Positions 61,668 to 64,000 of a DNA stretch of 64,000 bases are shown piece by piece (the first letter of the stretch is position 1; each line of letters starts with the position of its first letter). The stretch is taken from positions 1-64,000 of the forward strand of contig JBQNCN010000003.1 of the NCBI GenBank assembly GCA_052169395.1, given 5' to 3'. A program made the position numbers and the translations under genes. The DNA comes from Fimenecus sp052169395 (GTDB taxonomy: Bacteria; Bacillota; Clostridia; Oscillospirales; Acutalibacteraceae). The notes under the pieces are model-generated. The model saw nothing but the letters and a program-made list of their open reading frames with translations. It was not told where the DNA came from and did not search any database.

Positions 61668-63408
61668 TCGTAACCTCTTTAAACTTATATTTATCAAGCT
61701 CTGTTTTTATCAAATCGGAAACATATTCTACTACATTTGAAAGTTCAAGCTTTTCACTTATGCGTTTATCCCTTGAAACAAATTCACATACATTTTCTTT
61801 CATATTTCGAGGACTTACAATAACCCTATAAGGTACACCTAAAAGATCAGCATCGGAAAACATTACACCAGGTCTTACATTCCTATCATCATAAATAACC
61901 TCAATTCCACCAGTCATAAACTCTTTATATAATTTATCTGCAAAGCGCTTCGTTTCTTCATCATCAGCACGAATAAGACATAAATGAAGCTGCCAAGGTG
62001 CTATTGAAACAGGCCAAACAGGACCGAAATCATCATGATGTGCTTCGCATACAGATGCGGCAAGTCTGCCCACACCTATACCATAGCACCCCATTATAGG
62101 AGTTTTTTCCGTTCCGTCCTCTGAAAGATACCGCATACCCATTGACTTTGTATATTTATCTCCAAGTTGGAATATATTACCAACCTCAATGCCTCTTTTA
62201 ATACTAATTGCTTTTTTATGACAATGTGGACATTCAAAACCCTCTTTAATTTTTGCTACATCATCAAATTTTCTCACCTTAACATCACGTTCAAAACATA
62301 GTCCGATATAGTGATAATTTTCTTTATTTGCACCGCAAATAAAATTATTCGTATCCTTTAATGATAAATCATAAATAACAGTTATATCATCATCTGTTAA
62401 AAGTCCATAAGGTCCTATAAACCCTGCTTTAAGAGGACAATCCTCGGTAATTACTGCAGGATGAATATTTTCTCCCAGAAGATTTGTAAGCTTTGTTTCA
62501 TTTACATCAAGATCTCCTCTAATAAAAACAACAACGTATTTATCATCATTATTTTTCTGATAAACAACAGACTTACACGACTTTTCAATCGGAGAATTTA
62601 AAAACTCACAAACCTCTTCCATAGTTTTAATATTAGGGGTACTTACAAGTTCAAGCGTACTTTCATTTTTATCCTTTACATTTTCTGTAATGCAGTCTGC
62701 CGCCTCCATATTTGCACGATAATTACATTCGTTACAAATAACGATACTATCCTCACCTATGTCCGTAAGCAGCATATATTCATGAGAAACCGCCCCTCCC
62801 ATAAAACCAGAGTCAGACTTTACCGTTATTACTTCCGGAACACCAACTCTTGCATAAATTCTGTTATATGCATCATACATAACTTTATAATACTGTTCCA
62901 AATCTTCTTTTGAGGTATGGAAAGAATAAGCATCTTTCATTGTAAATTCACGAACACGAATTAGCCCTGCTCTCGGTCTTGCCTCATCTCTAAATTTAGT
63001 TTGAATTTGATAAATTGCAAAAGGATATTTCTGATAAGAATTTCCATATTCACGCACAAGATGAACTGCCGCTTCCTCATGCGTCATACCAAGAACCATT
63101 TTTGAACCTCCTCTGTCTTTAAATCTTAGAAGTTCCTTGCCTATACTTTCATATCTTCCCGATTCCTCCCAAATAGAAGCAGGCATTACAACAGGGAATA
63201 AAACTTCCTGGCAATCAATACCATCCATTTCCTCACGAATTATGTGTTCGATTTTATCACAAATACGTTTTAAAACGGTATATTCCGAATAAATTCCGTT
63301 ACCGACACTCTTCATATAGCCGCCTCTTATCATAAGTGCATGACTGTCAACCACACAATCAGCCGGCTTTTCTTTAAATCTGTCGCCAATAAGTTTTGAA
63401 AGTTTCAT
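61660..63408 (-). CDS. proS: Prolyl-tRNA synthetase
   Basis: 582 residues, bacterial class II type with the editing insertion. The start is the ATG at 63408, GGAG six bases upstream; a longer frame would pass through the T-box terminator. Motif 2 around KYPFAIYQIQTKFRDEARPRAGLIR, the YbaK-like insertion at about 215-380 (KSVVYQKNNDDKYVVVFIRG), a CPHC pair near 395, and motif 3 in CYGIGVGRLAASV, with an anticodon-binding C-terminus. Under the T-box upstream. Confidence 0.95.
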   Translation of the reverse strand: MKLSKLIGDRFKEKPADCVVDSHALMIRGGYMKSVGNGIYSEYTVLKRICDKIEHIIREEMDGIDCQEVLFPVVMPASIWEESGRYESIGKELLRFKDRGGSKMVLGMTHEEAAVHLVREYGNSYQKYPFAIYQIQTKFRDEARPRAGLIRVREFTMKDAYSFHTSKEDLEQYYKVMYDAYNRIYARVGVPEVITVKSDSGFMGGAVSHEYMLLTDIGEDSIVICNECNYRANMEAADCITENVKDKNESTLELVSTPNIKTMEEVCEFLNSPIEKSCKSVVYQKNNDDKYVVVFIRGDLDVNETKLTNLLGENIHPAVITEDCPLKAGFIGPYGLLTDDDITVIYDLSLKDTNNFICGANKENYHYIGLCFERDVKVRKFDDVAKIKEGFECPHCHKKAISIKRGIEVGNIFQLGDKYTKSMGMRYLSEDGTEKTPIMGCYGIGVGRLAASVCEAHHDDFGPVWPVSIAPWQLHLCLIRADDEETKRFADKLYKEFMTGGIEVIYDDRNVRPGVMFSDADLLGVPYRVIVSPRNMKENVCEFVSRDKRISEKLELSNVVEYVSDLIKTELDKYKFKEVTND

Positions 63409-63425
63409 ATTTTTCTCCTTAAATA

Positions 63426-63606
63426 TAAAAAATCCCGAGCACAAGCTCGGGACAAACATACAGTCTGCGGTACCACCCGAATTCGAATTACTTCGCACTC
63501 TTTAGGGCTTTCGACAAAAGACGGGTTCAATAAGTTCATTTAAAAGCTTTCACCTGACGCTTTCTCTCTACAAAAATCATTTATCTACTATTTCTTTCCA
63601 AAAAAG
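63426..63606 (-). promoter_or_regulatory. T-box riboswitch of proS-bioY
   Basis: On the minus strand, the conserved T-box bases GGGTGGTACCGC (63478-63467) precede a terminator with 8-bp stem TCCCGAGC/GCTCGGGA (63433-63452) and TTTTTT. Upstream, AGAGAGAAAGC and GGTGAAAGC begin a short stem I, and GAACCC (around 63528-63523) offers a Pro codon CCC as specifier. Uncharged tRNA-Pro would favour readthrough into proS and bioY. Confidence 0.85.
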
Positions 63607-63612
63607 TAAACT

Positions 63613-63641
63613 TATTATAAGATTGTAATGTTATTTTGTCA
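63613..63641 (-). promoter_or_regulatory. Promoter of the T-box-proS transcript
   Basis: Minus-strand -35 TTGACA (63641-63636), 17-bp spacer, -10 TATAAT (63618-63613); both near perfect. Confidence 0.85.
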
Positions 63642-63668
63642 AATTCATGCTTCATTTCATTTTTTATA

Positions 63669-63694
63669 ATAAAAAACTCCGCAAAAGCGGAGCT
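63669..63694 (-). terminator. Terminator of rplL
   Basis: Stem CTCCGC/GCGGAG with a TTTT loop and six Ts on the minus strand. Confidence 0.85.
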
Positions 63695-63710
63695 TAATTT
63701 ATTATGCAAA

Positions 63711-64000
63711 TTACTTAAGAGTAACCTTTGCACCTGCTTCTTCAAGCTTTTTCTTAGCATCTTCAGCTTCATCTTTTGATGCATTCTCTTTAAGAACTGA
63801 TGGTGCACCGTCAACCATTTTCTTTGCGTCAACAAGACCTGCGCCTGTGATTTCACGAACAACCTTGATAACCGCAATTTTATTTGCGCCTACCTCTGTA
63901 AGTTCAATATTGAATTCAGTCTTTTCTTCCTCTGCTGCGCCGCCTGCAGGTGCTGCTGCCATTGCTGCAACAGGAGCTGCTGCTGATACGCCGAATTCCT
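63711..64000 (-). CDS. rplL: 50S ribosomal protein L7/L12 (5' part beyond the window)
   Basis: The C-terminal 96 residues, including an Ala/Gly-rich hinge (VSAAAPVAAMAAAPAGG) and the whole C-terminal domain that binds translation factors (FNIELTEVGANKIAVIKVVREITG, then LVDAKKMVD). The N-terminal dimer domain lies past the right edge; an ATG at 63962 is inside the hinge and is not the start. Probably last gene of rplJL. Confidence 0.95.
   Translation of the reverse strand, partial: EFGVSAAAPVAAMAAAPAGGAAEEEKTEFNIELTEVGANKIAVIKVVREITGAGLVDAKKMVDGAPSVLKENASKDEAEDAKKKLEEAGAKVTLK

Noticed and set aside
63409..63498. Longer N-terminus of ProS
   Set aside because: It would read through the T-box and its terminator; GGAG and the normal MKLSKL start occur at 63408.
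1..64000. rRNA genes, CRISPR arrays and known defence systems
   Set aside because: No matching sequence was recognised anywhere in the window.

Overview
The window is a contiguous piece of a low-G+C Firmicutes chromosome, most likely an anaerobic, probably gut-associated member of class Clostridia (Oscillospirales/Ruminococcaceae-like). The evidence is AT-rich DNA, strong GGAGG-type Shine-Dalgarno sites, frequent TTG starts, the Gram-positive genes remA, rqcP, ytfJ (GerW family), dnaD, der and a SufCBDSU operon, a T-box ahead of proS, and two GH2 glycosidases. The taxonomic placement is inference from gene content. Almost all genes lie on the minus strand; only six coding genes are on the plus strand: a recombinase, two GH2 enzymes, a GDPD-like protein, a Fur regulator and nothing else besides (five in total).

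Layout. 1-1.7 kb is the end of an integrated mobile element: a large serine recombinase with a DUF4368 tail, abutting tRNA-Gln(UUG). 1.9-5.7 kb holds an epimerase/SDR pair, then pyrB followed by a flavodoxin-like gene. 5.8-8.8 kb is a LacZ-type GH2. 8.9-18 kb has a small membrane ORF, a cohesin-like surface protein, a membrane-anchored esterase relative plus glyS, a cytidylate-kinase-like gene, dnaC/dnaD/nth, an XRE regulator and a GDPD-like membrane protein. 18-25.7 kb has tRNA-Ser(GGA), MgtC, a P-type-ATPase relative, rlmB, a Fur regulator, a zinc-ribbon epimerase and a secreted unknown. 25.7-34.2 kb is housekeeping: der, rpmF, yceD, priA, rpoZ, gmk, remA, yicC, rluB, ytfJ and a DUF2953 gene.

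34.3-41.4 kb is a cell-wall polysaccharide operon: an LCP ligase, rfbA, rfbD, rfbB, rfbC and three GT2 glycosyltransferases, with most junctions overlapping. 41.5-47.2 kb carries an M28 peptidase, an MFS transporter, dut, a U32 peptidase and zapA. 47.3-52.3 kb is sufCBDSU. Then come rqcP, tRNA-Leu(UAG), a second GH2 enzyme, a 3-hydroxyacyl-CoA dehydrogenase, dgt-dnaG-rpoD, yigZ, rpmE, T-box-proS-bioY and the C-terminal part of rplL cut by the right edge.

Most of the window is ordinary chromosome. The best leads are: (i) an aspartate carbamoyltransferase whose C-terminus carries a PyrI-type zinc knuckle without the PyrI allosteric domain; (ii) three envelope proteins whose folds match known enzymes but whose catalytic residues are replaced (a Ser-less esterase, a GDPD without its His/Glu/Asp residues, and a P-type ATPase without the DKTGT motif); (iii) an epimerase with an appended zinc ribbon; and (iv) several promoter-overlapping dyads. 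I see no defence island, CRISPR array or clear multi-gene novel system.
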